A stretch of DNA of 47,747 bases from Roseicella sp. DB1501 (GCF_013112485.1 NZ_JABFHG010000005.1:352025-399771), one strand, 5' to 3'; counted from the stretch's first letter, positions 25,911 through 34,150 are shown. A program made the numbers and translations. The notes: generated by a model not told the origin, from the letters alone.

Positions 25911-26462
25911 ATGGATCGCCATTCCCGCCCGGTCAACGCGCTGCCGCGCCGCAGGTCCCGCCTGCCCGGCCGCGCCATGGCCCTCGCCCTGCTCGCCGCC
26001 CTGCCCCTGCCGATGGCCGGCTGCAGCTTCTTCGAAGCGCCGATCGTCCAGCGCGGCCACCGCGTGCCGCAGGACCAGTTGAGCGAGATCGTGCCGGGCG
26101 TGCAGACCAAGCAGGACGTGCAGGCGCTGCTCGGCTCGCCGACCCAGACCGGCACCTTCAGCGACAACATCTGGTACTACATCAGCAGCAAGACCCGGCA
26201 GCGCCCCGGCCGCGCCCTGGCGGTGTCGGACCAGGAGACGGTCGCCATCACCTTCGACAACCAGAACGTGGTGCAGGAGGTGAAGCGGATCGGCGAGGAT
26301 CAGGGCCGGCGGGTCGAGATGGTCTCGCGCGAGACGCCCGTCCCCGGCAATGACCGCACCCTGCTGCAGGCGCTGTTCGGGAATATCGGCAGCTTCGGGC
26401 CGGGCGCGGGCACCCTGCCGAACAGCGCGCAGCAGACACCGGGGCCGGGGACGCTCCGGTAG
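25911..26462 (+). CDS. bamE: Outer membrane assembly lipoprotein BamE (SmpA/OmlA family)
   Basis: A 183-residue lipoprotein and a component of the BAM complex that folds outer membrane proteins. The signal sequence ends in the lipobox MAGC, with lipidated Cys38. The SmpA/OmlA domain follows: LSEIVPGVQTKQDVQALLGSP, FSDNIWYYIS, then VAITFDNQNVVQEVKRI, with a disordered Pro/Gly tail. An in-frame ATG at codon 23 would give a more usual signal peptide, so the true start may be 25977. Confidence 0.92.
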   Translation: MDRHSRPVNALPRRRSRLPGRAMALALLAALPLPMAGCSFFEAPIVQRGHRVPQDQLSEIVPGVQTKQDVQALLGSPTQTGTFSDNIWYYISSKTRQRPGRALAVSDQETVAITFDNQNVVQEVKRIGEDQGRRVEMVSRETPVPGNDRTLLQALFGNIGSFGPGAGTLPNSAQQTPGPGTLR

Positions 26463-26500
26463 TTCCCCACGACGTCGCCGCGCGCCGCCGCGGGGCTCCG
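26463..26500 (+). repeat. Intergenic repeat, CCCCACGACGTCG type
   Basis: Begins next to the bamE stop codon and matches the reverse complement of 6638-6675 at 35 of 38 positions. The ends can pair (CCCC.CG/CG.GGGG). It lies between the convergent bamE and thiL genes. Confidence 0.75.
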
Positions 26501-26537
26501 GGAGTCGCTCCTGAGGAGAGAGGCGCCAGGTCCTTTT

Positions 26538-27515
26538 TCAGAAATGGCTCCAGCCGGCCTGGGGCAGTGCCAGCTCGGCGCCGGCGGCGTCCAGCACGCG
26601 GACCCGGGCCGGGCCGGCGGTGAAGCGCCCGATGCGGGTGACCGGCGTGCCGGCCGCGGCGGCGCGGGCCCGGATCTCGGCCTCGGCCCCGGGCGGCGCG
26701 GCGAAGAGCAGCTCGTAATCGTCGCCGCCGCCGAGCAGGGTGGCGAGCAGCCCCGGATCGGCCGCGAGCGCCGCCCGCGCCGCCGGCGAGAGCGGCAGCG
26801 CCGCCGCCTCGATCCCAGCGCCGCAGCCGCCGGCGCGGCAGAGATGGCCGCAATCCTGGACCAGCCCGTCCGAGACATCCATCGCCGCCCGCGCCAGCCC
26901 GGCCAGCCCCTGCCCCAGCGCCAGCCGCGGCTGCGGCAGCCGGTAGCGGCGGGCAAGATGCCCCGCCGCATCGCCGGCGAGCCGCCCCTGCAGCACCCGC
27001 AGCCCGAGCGCGCCGTCGCCGATGGTCCCGGAGACCCAGAGTTCGTCGCCCGGTCGCGCCCCGGCCCGCCGCAGCGCCGCGCCGGGCGCGACATGGCCGA
27101 GGATAGTGAGCGAGAGCGCCGCCGGCCCCGGCGTCGAGACCGTGTCGCCGCCGAGCACGGCCAGGCCGTATTCCGCCTGGTCCACCGCCAGCCCGTCGAC
27201 GAAGCGGCCGAGCCAGTCCGGCGGCAGGTCCTTCGGCAGGGCGGTGGTCATCAGGTAGCCGAGCGGCGCCGCCCCCATGGCGGCGAGGTCGGAGAGGTTC
27301 ACCCGCAGCAGCTTGCGGCCGACCTCCTCCGGCGGGTCGTCGGGCAGGAAATGCACGCCCGCCACCATGGCATCGGCGGCCAGCACCAGCTCCCGCCCGG
27401 CGGGCGGCGCCAGCACCGCGGCATCGTCCTGCAGGTCGAGCGCACCGGGCCCGGCGAGGCGGCGGAAATGCCGGCCGATGAGCGCGAACTCGCCCGGCAG
27501 CGGCGCCTCAGCCAC
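26538..27515 (-). CDS. thiL: Thiamine-monophosphate kinase
   Basis: Phosphorylates thiamine monophosphate to the active cofactor thiamine diphosphate. The 325-residue PurM-like protein begins GEFALIGRHF and has LQDDAAVLAPPAGRELVLAAD. It also has the VNLSDLAAMGAAPLGYL motif, GGDTVSTPG, MDVSDGLVQDCGHLC and GGDDYELLFAAP. The GTG start at 27515 overlaps the nusB stop by eight bases, which implies coupling. It is the last gene of the rib-nusB-thiL operon. Confidence 0.93.
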   Translation of the reverse strand: MAEAPLPGEFALIGRHFRRLAGPGALDLQDDAAVLAPPAGRELVLAADAMVAGVHFLPDDPPEEVGRKLLRVNLSDLAAMGAAPLGYLMTTALPKDLPPDWLGRFVDGLAVDQAEYGLAVLGGDTVSTPGPAALSLTILGHVAPGAALRRAGARPGDELWVSGTIGDGALGLRVLQGRLAGDAAGHLARRYRLPQPRLALGQGLAGLARAAMDVSDGLVQDCGHLCRAGGCGAGIEAAALPLSPAARAALAADPGLLATLLGGGDDYELLFAAPPGAEAEIRARAAAAGTPVTRIGRFTAGPARVRVLDAAGAELALPQAGWSHF

Positions 27516-28161
27516 CGCGGCGGCGCGGCTGACCGGCGAACTCCTCGGCCCGCAGCGAGCGAGCCATGGCGTCCAGCACGCCATTGGCGAAGCGCGCCTC
27601 CTCGGCGCCGAAGAAGCCGTGCGCGACGTCGAGATACTCGTTGATCACCACCCGCGCCGGCGGCTCGCTGGTGCCGCGCAGCTCGCCGCAGGCGGCGCGC
27701 AGCAGCGCCCGCAGCACCGGGTCGAGCCGGGCCAGCGGCCAGTCGCGCGCGAGGTGGCGGGCCAGCTCCTGGTCCAGCGCCTCGGGATCGCGGGCGACGC
27801 GCATGACGATCTCGGCGAAGAGCGGCGCGTCGGCATCCGGCACCCGCCCCTCCTCGAAGCCGCCCTCGCCGGGCTGGGTGCCAAGGCGGTGCCGGCGGAA
27901 CTGGCTGATCACGGCCTCGGCCGGCTCGCCGGTCTGCTCGCTCTGGAACAGCGCCTGCACCGCGGCGAGGCGGGCGCCGGTGCGCGGCCGGCCGCGGCCC
28001 CGGGCGGCGGCCTTCGGCGCGGCACCCTTGCCTCGGCCCGCGCCGCCGGCCGCTGGCGCCGCGGCGGGCGGCGCGTTCTCCGCCGGCGCCGCGGCCTGCT
28101 CGGCCTCGAATTCGGCGCGCAGCCGGTCGAGCTCGCCGGTCGCCGACTTCGGTCCCGGCAT
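27508..28161 (-). CDS. nusB: Transcription antitermination protein NusB with long disordered N-terminus
   Basis: A 217-residue protein. About the last 150 residues are NusB: RLAAVQALFQSEQTGE, DWPLARLDPVLRALLRAACGEL, then VVINEYLDVAHGFFGAEEARFANGVLDAMA (two pieces). The first 60 residues are an Ala/Pro/Arg-rich extension not seen in most NusB proteins. NusB binds boxA RNA with NusE and promotes antitermination of rRNA operons. Its ATG overlaps the ribH stop (TGATG). Confidence 0.93.
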   Translation of the reverse strand: MPGPKSATGELDRLRAEFEAEQAAAPAENAPPAAAPAAGGAGRGKGAAPKAAARGRGRPRTGARLAAVQALFQSEQTGEPAEAVISQFRRHRLGTQPGEGGFEEGRVPDADAPLFAEIVMRVARDPEALDQELARHLARDWPLARLDPVLRALLRAACGELRGTSEPPARVVINEYLDVAHGFFGAEEARFANGVLDAMARSLRAEEFAGQPRRRGG

Positions 28162-28643
28162 CAGAGGCTCCAGCGGCGGCGCAGCGCCACCTGGCCGAGC
28201 AGCGCATGCGCCGCCTCGGCCCCCTTGTTGTGGCGATCGTCGCCGGCGCGCGCCACGGCCTGCGGCAGGGTATCGACGGTGAGCAGGCCGAAGCCGATCG
28301 CCGCCCCCGTCTCCGCCGCGATCTGCATCACGCCGTGGCAGATGGCGTCGCAGATGAAGGTGTAGTGGTCGGTCTCGCCGCGCACCACGCAGCCGAGCAG
28401 CAGGTAGCCGTCATACCCCGCGCCGGTCTGCGACAGGGCCATGCGCAGCGCCGCCGGCAGCTCGTAGCCGCCGGCGACATCGACCACCTCATGCGTCGCG
28501 CCGGCCTCGTCGAAGACGCGCTCGGCGCCGCGGCGCATGCCGCCGACCACCTGCTCGTAATAGGGCGCCTGGATCACCAGCAGCCGCGGCGCCGGCCCCG
28601 GCAAGGGCTGCGCCACGCGCTGCGGCGCGTCGATGGTGCTCAT
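28161..28643 (-). CDS. ribH: 6,7-dimethyl-8-ribityllumazine synthase
   Basis: Forms lumazine from the ribityl-pyrimidine and dihydroxybutanone phosphate, the penultimate step of riboflavin synthesis. The 160-residue protein has VIQAPYYEQVVGGMRRGAE, VAGGYELPAALRMAL and GCVVRGETDHYTFICDA with the catalytic His. IGFGLLTVDTLPQAVARAG and NKGAEAAHALL follow. It overlaps ribBA by four bases and nusB by one. Confidence 0.96.
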   Translation of the reverse strand: MSTIDAPQRVAQPLPGPAPRLLVIQAPYYEQVVGGMRRGAERVFDEAGATHEVVDVAGGYELPAALRMALSQTGAGYDGYLLLGCVVRGETDHYTFICDAICHGVMQIAAETGAAIGFGLLTVDTLPQAVARAGDDRHNKGAEAAHALLGQVALRRRWSL

Positions 28644-29779
28644 TCGGTGTCCTTCCTGCGGGTCAGCGGCCGGGTCTCCACCACCCGCAGCCCATACCCC
28701 TCGAGGCCGACGATGGGCCGGGGGTTGTTGGACAGCCGCACCATGTCCCTGACGCCGAGATCCGTCAGAATCTGGGCGCCGATGCCATAGTCGCGGATCT
28801 CGGGCGGCGTCACCCGGCGGTTCTTGCTGAGCCGAATCTGCTCGCTCATGTTGTTGGGGCGCCAGTCGCGGATGATGACGACGACGCCGCGCCCCGCCGC
28901 GTCGATTATGCGCATGGCGTCGTGCAGGTCGGCGGTGCCGATGCCGGCGACGATGTCGTGCAGCAGGTTGGCGGCGTGCATGCGCACATGCACCGGGCCA
29001 GGGGCGGCGACGTCGCCCTTCACCAGCGCCAGGTGCTCGCCGTATTCGAGCGTGTTGGTGAAGACGACGAGGCGCCAGTCGCCGCCGACCTGGTGCTCGA
29101 TCTGCCCCTCGGTCACCCGCCGCACCAGCCGCTCGGTGCGGCGCCGGTGCGCGATGAGGTCGGCGATGGTGCCGAGCTTCAGCCCGTGATGCTGGGCGAA
29201 GGCGACGAGGTCCGGCATCCGCGCCATGGTGCCGTCCTCGTTCATGATCTCGCAGATCACGCCCGAGGGGTTGAGGCCGGCGAGCCGGGCGATGTCGACC
29301 GAGGCCTCGGTATGGCCGGCGCGGACCAGCGTGCCGCCGTCGCGCGCCAGCAGCGGGAAGACATGGCCGGGGGTGACGATGTGCTCGCGGCCGAGCTCGG
29401 GGTTGATGGCGGTGGCGACGGTATGCGCCCGGTCGGCGGCCGAGATGCCGGTGGTGACGCCCTCCTTCGCCTCGATCGAGACGGTGAAGGCGGTGCTGTG
29501 CCGGGTGCCGTTGGCGGCGGCCATGAGCGGCAGGCCGAGCTGCTCCACCCGGTGCCGCGTCATCGCCAGGCAGATCAGGCCGCGGGCGTGCTTGGCCATG
29601 AAGTTGATGGCGTCGGGGGTCGCGAATTGCGCCGGGATGACGAGATCGCCCTCGTTCTCGCGGTCCTCGTCATCGACCAGGATGAACATCCGGCCGCGGC
29701 GCGCCTCCTCGATCAGCTCCTCGGTCGGGCTGATGAACTCGGCGAAATTGACGCGGTGCGGCGCGGCGGCGGCAGTCAT
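28640..29779 (-). CDS. ribB: 3,4-dihydroxy-2-butanone 4-phosphate synthase with degenerate GTP cyclohydrolase II domain (RibBX type)
   Basis: A 379-residue RibBA-shaped protein. The RibB half looks active: the acidic loop DDEDRENEGDL, HARGLICLAMT, RHSTAFTVSIEAKEGVTTGIS and LVRAGHTEASVD. The RibA half has the right length and C-terminal YGIGAQILTDLGV..LSNNPRP, but it contains no cysteine at all. The C-x10-C-x-C zinc site of GTP cyclohydrolase II is therefore lost, with HAANLLHDIVAG in its place. This matches the described RibBX hybrids lacking cyclohydrolase activity, so a separate RibA must exist elsewhere. It overlaps ribE by ATGA and ribH by four bases. Confidence 0.93.
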   Translation of the reverse strand: MTAAAAPHRVNFAEFISPTEELIEEARRGRMFILVDDEDRENEGDLVIPAQFATPDAINFMAKHARGLICLAMTRHRVEQLGLPLMAAANGTRHSTAFTVSIEAKEGVTTGISAADRAHTVATAINPELGREHIVTPGHVFPLLARDGGTLVRAGHTEASVDIARLAGLNPSGVICEIMNEDGTMARMPDLVAFAQHHGLKLGTIADLIAHRRRTERLVRRVTEGQIEHQVGGDWRLVVFTNTLEYGEHLALVKGDVAAPGPVHVRMHAANLLHDIVAGIGTADLHDAMRIIDAAGRGVVVIIRDWRPNNMSEQIRLSKNRRVTPPEIRDYGIGAQILTDLGVRDMVRLSNNPRPIVGLEGYGLRVVETRPLTRRKDTE

Positions 29780-30438
29780 GCGCGGATCCCCGGAAGGGCG
29801 GCCCCAGGCATGACGGTCCCGGGCGCGCCCTGATGTGCCGACACCAGCCGGGCGACGTAGCGCGCCAGGGTGTCGATCTCGATATTGACCCGGCCGCCCG
29901 GCTGCAGCGTCCCGAAGGTCGTCACGGCGGCGGTGTGCGGGATGATGTTGACGCCGAACACGTCGCCGTCAACTGCATTGACCGTCAGCGAGACGCCGTC
30001 GATGGCGACCGACCCCTTCTCGGCGACGAAGCGGGCGAGGCCCGGCGGCAGGCGGAAGCGCCAGCGCACCGAGGCGTTCTCCGGATCGGCCGAGAGCACC
30101 TCGGCGACGCCGTCGACATGGCCGGAGACGAGATGCCCGCCCAGCTCGTCGCCGAGCCGCAGGCTCCGCTCGAGATTGATCCGGCTGCCCGCCCGCAGCC
30201 CGCCCAGCGTGGTCTTCGACAGCGTCTCGGCCGAGGCGTCGGCGGCAAACCAGTCGCCGCCGAGCTGCACCGCGGTCAGGCAGACGCCCGAGCAGCAGAT
30301 GGAGGCGCCGATGGCGGCCGGCGCCGGCTGCGCCAGGAAGGCCGGCGAGGTGCCGATGACGAGGCGCATGTCGTTGCCCCCGCCGATCGGCTGGACCTCC
30401 CGCACCGTGCCGAGGTCGGTCACGATCCCGGTGAACAT
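29776..30438 (-). CDS. ribE: Riboflavin synthase, alpha chain
   Basis: Dismutates two lumazines to riboflavin. The 220-residue protein has two tandem similar beta-barrels: MFTGIVTDLGTVREVQPIGGG, with ICCSGVCLTAV in the first, and LGGHLVSGHVDGVAEV, with VAIDGVSLTVNAVDGDVFGVNIIPHT in pieces in the second. The tail ends GAALPGIRA. The ATG at 30438 starts the standard MFTGIV sequence and lies within the last 19 bases of ribD. Confidence 0.96.
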   Translation of the reverse strand: MFTGIVTDLGTVREVQPIGGGNDMRLVIGTSPAFLAQPAPAAIGASICCSGVCLTAVQLGGDWFAADASAETLSKTTLGGLRAGSRINLERSLRLGDELGGHLVSGHVDGVAEVLSADPENASVRWRFRLPPGLARFVAEKGSVAIDGVSLTVNAVDGDVFGVNIIPHTAAVTTFGTLQPGGRVNIEIDTLARYVARLVSAHQGAPGTVMPGAALPGIRA

Positions 30439-31553
30439 GCTTCCTCGCTCTCCTCGCGGACCAGCTCCGTGAACCAGTCGGCCCCTACCGCCCGGCTGGC
30501 GACACGGCGGTATCTGGGCATGGCGGAAAGCGCGGCCAGCGGCAAGGGCTGCACCGCCGGCAGCCCGTCCCCGCCCATGATGCCCGGCGCGTGGAACCAG
30601 GCGATGCGGTCGACCAGGCCGCCGCGCAGCAGGGCCGCGGCCAGGCCGGCGCCGCCCTCGGCCATCACCCGGGTGACGCCGCGCTGCGCCAGCGCCCCGA
30701 GCAGGGCGGCGAGGTCGAGCCCAGGCCGCGCCCGCGGCACCGGCAGGATCTGCACCCCGGCCTCGAGATAGGGGGCGAGCACCCCGGGGCGTTGGCCAGT
30801 GCGGGTGGCGATCCAGGTCGGCACCTGCGCCGCCGTCCGCACCAGCCGGCTGTCGAGCGGGGTGCGCAGCCGGCTGTCGGCCACCACCCGGGCGAGCGGC
30901 ACCCGCGCCGTGCCGGGCAGGCGCGGCGTCAGCTCCGGATCGTCCGCCAGCACCGTGCCGCTGCCGACCAGGATGGCGTCGTGCCGGGCGCGCAGCGCAT
31001 GCGCCTCGCGCCGCGCCTCGGGGCCGGTGATCCAGCGGCTCTCGCCGCCGGCCGTGGCGATGCGGCCGTCGAGCGTCGTCGCCAGTTTCAGGGTGACGAG
31101 CGGCAATCCCCGGGTGATGCGCCGGGCGAAGCCGGCATTGATGGCGCGTGCCGCCGGCCCGCCGAGGCCCAGCTCGACGATCACCCCGGCCTCGCGCAGC
31201 CGCTGCAGGCCGCGCCCGTCCACCCGCGGGTCCGGGTCGCCGGTCGCCACCACCACGCGGCGGATGCCGGCCTGGATGAGGGCGTCGCAGCAGGGCGGGG
31301 TGCGGCCCCAATGCGAGCAGGGCTCGAGCGTGACATAGGCGGTCGCGCCCCGCGCCGCCGCGCCGGCGCGGGCCAGCGCCACCGCCTCGGCATGCGGCCG
31401 CCCGCCCGGCTGGGTCCAGCCGCGGCCGACCACATGGCCATCCTTGACCAGCACGCAGCCGACCGCCGGATTCGGCCAGGTATTGCCGAGGCCGCGCCGG
31501 GCGATGGCCAGCGCGGCGGCCATGTGGTCGCGATCGGTCTCGCGGTCGGTCAT
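30420..31553 (-). CDS. ribD: Bifunctional pyrimidine deaminase / reductase
   Basis: Catalyses steps two and three of riboflavin synthesis. The 377-residue protein has the zinc deaminase motif with His54-Ala-Glu56, Cys79 and Cys88 in PHAEAVAL and TLEPCSHWGRTPPC. The reductase domain follows, with VTLKLATTLDGRIA, SRWITG, ILVGSGTVLADDP and VMAEGGAGLAAALL. MTDRETDRDHMAAAL at 31553 is chosen as start; a GTG 21 bases upstream is possible. It is the first gene of the rib-nusB-thiL operon. No FMN riboswitch is visible upstream. Confidence 0.95.
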   Translation of the reverse strand: MTDRETDRDHMAAALAIARRGLGNTWPNPAVGCVLVKDGHVVGRGWTQPGGRPHAEAVALARAGAAARGATAYVTLEPCSHWGRTPPCCDALIQAGIRRVVVATGDPDPRVDGRGLQRLREAGVIVELGLGGPAARAINAGFARRITRGLPLVTLKLATTLDGRIATAGGESRWITGPEARREAHALRARHDAILVGSGTVLADDPELTPRLPGTARVPLARVVADSRLRTPLDSRLVRTAAQVPTWIATRTGQRPGVLAPYLEAGVQILPVPRARPGLDLAALLGALAQRGVTRVMAEGGAGLAAALLRGGLVDRIAWFHAPGIMGGDGLPAVQPLPLAALSAMPRYRRVASRAVGADWFTELVREESEEACSPGS

Positions 31554-31703
31554 CGGCGGGCCGGCACCCGGCACGGGCGCCCGCCCGCCCGGGCAAGGGA
31601 GGCTGTCATGCGCGCAAGGTGGCGCGGCGTCGGGACGCGGAAAAGAGGGGTCCGGCGCGGGGCTGCCCTACGGCGCCTGGATGCCGGTCTCTCCGACCAG
31701 CGC

Positions 31704-31742
31704 CATGAATGCTTCATTCATGCCGAGCGCCCGAATGGGCGC
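31704..31742. repeat. Double hairpin intergenic repeat, copy 1
   Basis: Two hairpins in tandem: CATGAATG/CATTCATG with loop CTT (31704-31722), and GCGCCC/GGGCGC with loop GAAT (31727-31742). The segment GAGCGCCC-GRAY-GGGCGCCGCG is shared with 34041-34060. It lies in the 280-bp gap between the TctC gene and ribD, where no coding frame is supported. Confidence 0.55.
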
Positions 31743-31833
31743 CGCGGCTTGTGCCGCGTGGCCAAGGGTCGCGGAGCAACCCGCCCGGCGATTGAGGAGG
31801 CCGTCGACGGGTCGCCAGCAACGGCCGCCAGTC

Positions 31834-32820
31834 TCAAGGCATCTCGATGCCGGCCTCGCGGATCAGCGCGGCGTTGCGGGCGATGTCGGCGGCGACGCGC
31901 TCACGGAAGGCCTCGGGCGGCAGCACCATCACCTCGCCCTGGCTGAGCAGCAGCCGGCGCGTCTCCGGCGCCTCGCTCGCCGCCTGCATCAGGCCGACCA
32001 GCCGGTCGCGGATCGGCGGCGGCAGGCCGGCAGGCGCCACCAGCCCGTTCCAGAAGGTGAGCACCAGGCCGGGCAGGCCCGCCTCGGCCAGGGTCGGCAC
32101 CTCGGGCAGGTCACGCCAGCGCGTCGCGCCGGTGACGGCGACGGCGTCGATCGCCCGGTCGCGGATGAGCGGCACCGCCGAGGGCGTCTCCAGCAGCAGG
32201 TCGACATCGCCGGCGACCAGCGCGTTCTCCGCCGGCGCGGCGCCGCGGAAGGGCACGTGCAGCAGCCGGATGCCGGCCTTGCGGGCCAGCAGCTCCATGT
32301 TGAGGTGCTGCAGATTGCCGATGCCGCCCGAGCCGTAGGTGAGCCCCTCCGGCCGGCTGCGCGCGAGCTCGACGATGGCGGCGAGGCTCCGCATCCGCGC
32401 CCGCTGCCGGCTCTTGCCGCTGACCGAGAGGATGAAGGGGCTCAGCGTGATGGTCGAGACCGGCAGCAGGTCGCGCAGCGGGTCGTAGCGGATGTCGCGG
32501 TAGAGCAGGTGGTTCGCGGTCATGGTGCTGGTGTTGCTGACCAGCAGCGTATGGCCGTCCGGCTCGGCCTCGGCGACGAAAGCCGCGCCGAGCGAGCCAT
32601 TGGCGCCGGGCCGGTTCTCGACGATCACCGGCTGCGGCAGGCGGCGGCGCATGTCCTCGGCGAGGATGCGGGCGCAGAGATCGGTGGAGGCGCCGGCGGG
32701 ATAGCCGACGATGAGGCGGACCGGGCGGCTCGGCCAGTCCCGGGCGGCCTCCGGCCCGGCGGCGAGGGCGGGGCTGGCGAGCAGCGTGCCGAGCAGGGCG
32801 CGCCGACGGAGCGGCAGCAT
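31834..32820 (-). CDS. TctC/Bug-family tripartite tricarboxylate transporter substrate-binding protein
   Basis: A 328-residue periplasmic binding protein with an N-terminal Arg-rich (twin-arginine-like RRRALLG) signal peptide cleaved near ALAAG. It then has the family pattern WPSRPVRLIVGYPAGASTDL, VIVENRPGANGSLGA, LLVSNTSTM, YGSGGIGNLQHLNMELLAR and VPTLAEAGLPGL. It would bind a carboxylic acid or similar small ligand; the ligand is unknown. No TctA/TctB membrane genes are adjacent, which is normal for the large Bug families. It interrupts the usual nrdR-ribD adjacency. GGGGAGGAA precedes the ATG at 32820. Confidence 0.9.
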   Translation of the reverse strand: MLPLRRRALLGTLLASPALAAGPEAARDWPSRPVRLIVGYPAGASTDLCARILAEDMRRRLPQPVIVENRPGANGSLGAAFVAEAEPDGHTLLVSNTSTMTANHLLYRDIRYDPLRDLLPVSTITLSPFILSVSGKSRQRARMRSLAAIVELARSRPEGLTYGSGGIGNLQHLNMELLARKAGIRLLHVPFRGAAPAENALVAGDVDLLLETPSAVPLIRDRAIDAVAVTGATRWRDLPEVPTLAEAGLPGLVLTFWNGLVAPAGLPPPIRDRLVGLMQAASEAPETRRLLLSQGEVMVLPPEAFRERVAADIARNAALIREAGIEMP

Positions 32821-32894
32821 GGCGTGGTTCCTCCCCTTTCCGGGGAGCACATCAGAGGCGGCGGGCGAGGTCCAGCCGCCGCGAGCGCGCCCGG

Positions 32895-33347
32895 TCAGCC
32901 GGCGTCCATTTTGCCGAGGAATTCGCGGAAATCCTTCGCCTCGCCGAAATTGCGGTAGACGCTGGCGAAGCGGACATAGGCGACCTGGTCCACCTCCTTC
33001 AGCGATTCCATGACGATCTCGCCGATCTGGCGGGAGGTGACCTCGGATTCCGCCTCTGTCTCCAGCTTGCGCTGGATGCTGTTGACGATGCGCTCGATGC
33101 GGTCCTCGTCCACCGGCCGCTTGCGCAGGGCGACGCGGATCGAGCGGGCGAGCTTCTCCCGGTCGAAGGGCACGCGCCGCCCATCCGTCTTGAGGACGGT
33201 GATCTCGCGCAGCTGGACCCGCTCGAAGGTGGTGAAGCGGCTGCCGCAGGCGGGACAGGAGCGGCGCCGGCGGATGGCGGCATTGTCCTCGGCCGGCCGG
33301 CTGTCCTTCACCTGGGTGTCCTCGCTCCCGCAAAAGGGGCAGCGCAT
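32895..33347 (-). CDS. nrdR: Transcriptional repressor NrdR
   Basis: A 150-residue repressor of ribonucleotide reductase genes. The N-terminal zinc ribbon uses Cys3, Cys6, Cys31 and Cys34 ([13 protein letters not shown] and SCPACGSRF). The ATP-cone follows with [20 protein letters not shown] and [26 protein letters not shown] at 33347 is the invariant start. It is normally placed between glyA and ribD; here the TctC gene and a GNAT gene have intervened. Confidence 0.96.
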   Translation of the reverse strand: MRCPFCGSEDTQVKDSRPAEDNAAIRRRRSCPACGSRFTTFERVQLREITVLKTDGRRVPFDREKLARSIRVALRKRPVDEDRIERIVNSIQRKLETEAESEVTSRQIGEIVMESLKEVDQVAYVRFASVYRNFGEAKDFREFLGKMDAG

Positions 33348-33423
33348 GTCAGGGGATCCTTTCATCGCCCGCTTGGCACCAGATACAGTGGCAGTCCGCT
33401 TCAAGGAGCGCCAGGGTTTGGGC

Positions 33424-34033
33424 ATGCGGATCGCGGGCGAGGCCATCACGGTGCGGCCGGCGCGGCCGACGGATGCGGCCGCCGCCAGCGCGGTGCTGCG
33501 CCGCTCCATCCAGCATCTCTGCCGGGCGGATCATGGGGACGACCCGGCCGTGCTGGCCGCCTGGCTCGGCAACAAGACGCCGGCGCAGGTGGCGGGCTGG
33601 ATCGCCGCGCCGGAGGGTTGCGTCCTGGTCGCGGAGGTCGACGGCATGGTCTGCGGCGTCGGCTCGATCGGCGGCGATGGCCGGATCGGGCTGAACTACG
33701 TGGCGCCGGAGGCGCGCTTCCGCGGCGTCAGCACCGCGCTGCTAGACCATGATCCGCTCACACAGGGTCGCGGATCATGGTCTAGGCCGTTGTTTGATCG
33801 CGTGATTCACGCTTTTCGGTGAGTCCACCTCAAGCGATCCCGCTCTAGCGGCGCAGGAAGCCTGGGCGGGGGCCCGCGGCCTCGCCCGTTGCCGGCTGGA
33901 GAGCACGACGACCGCCCGCCGCTTCTACCTGGCGCGCGGCTATGCCGAGGCCGGCCCGCCGCGGCGCCAGATGGGGGCCGTCGGCTACCCGATGGCCAAG
34001 GCCCTGCCGGCCTGCAAGACGCCTGACCCGTAG
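33424..34033 (+). pseudogene. GNAT-family N-acetyltransferase gene split by a 107-bp mobile repeat
   Basis: The frame from ATG 33424 encodes a GNAT N-terminal half: [58 protein letters not shown]. It then enters a mobile repeat at the CTAG of 33742 and stops at 33822, giving 132 residues. The missing C-terminal half, AWAGARGLARCRLESTTTAR then RFYLARGYAEAGPP, resumes at 33849 in another frame and ends with TAG at 34031. Deleting 103 bp (element plus one CTAG) rejoins the halves as STALLAAQEAWA and restores a 168-residue acetyltransferase. The acetyl-CoA-binding region lies at the break, so the present product should be inactive. It is divergent from nrdR. Confidence 0.9.
33742..33848. mobile_element. 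107-bp CTAG-bounded MITE-like element, copy 2 (inserted in GNAT gene)
   Basis: Bounded by CTAG at 33742-33745 and 33845-33848. The empty site can be reconstructed as gctgCTAGcggc. Its left part is a near-perfect hairpin (CTAGACCATGATCCGC/GCGGATCATGGTCTAG) around 33742-33786. The right part has GCGTGATTCACGC and GGTGAGTCCACC inverted repeats. The ends match imperfectly as terminal inverted repeats (GACCATGATC versus GAGCGGGATC). A TA or CTAG target duplication is consistent with IS630/Tc1-type transposition. There is no coding capacity. Confidence 0.92.
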
Positions 34034-34040
34034 CCGGCCG

Positions 34041-34060
34041 AGCGCCCGGACGGGCGCCGC
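34041..34060. repeat. Hairpin intergenic repeat, copy 2
   Basis: GCGCCC-GGAC-GGGCGC hairpin followed by GCGC. It matches the second hairpin of 31704-31742, in the same orientation, and lies just after the split GNAT gene. Confidence 0.5.
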
Positions 34061-34109
34061 GCCCATTGGCGCGAAGCCAGGCTCCCAGGGGCATGGCCAG
34101 CGCGTCGGG

Positions 34110-34133
34110 GCATTGATGCGGCACCATCAATGC
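34110..34133 (-). terminator. Hairpin downstream of glyA
   Basis: A perfect nine-base stem, GCATTGATG/CATCAATGC, with a six-base loop starts about 18 bases after the glyA stop. No T-run follows on the minus strand. Confidence 0.5.
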
Positions 34134-34150
34134 ATACCGGCATCACTGGG

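Noticed and set aside
31554-31833. A possible FMN riboswitch before ribD
   Set aside because: The conserved FMN-element blocks are absent on the minus strand; the region holds hairpin repeats instead.
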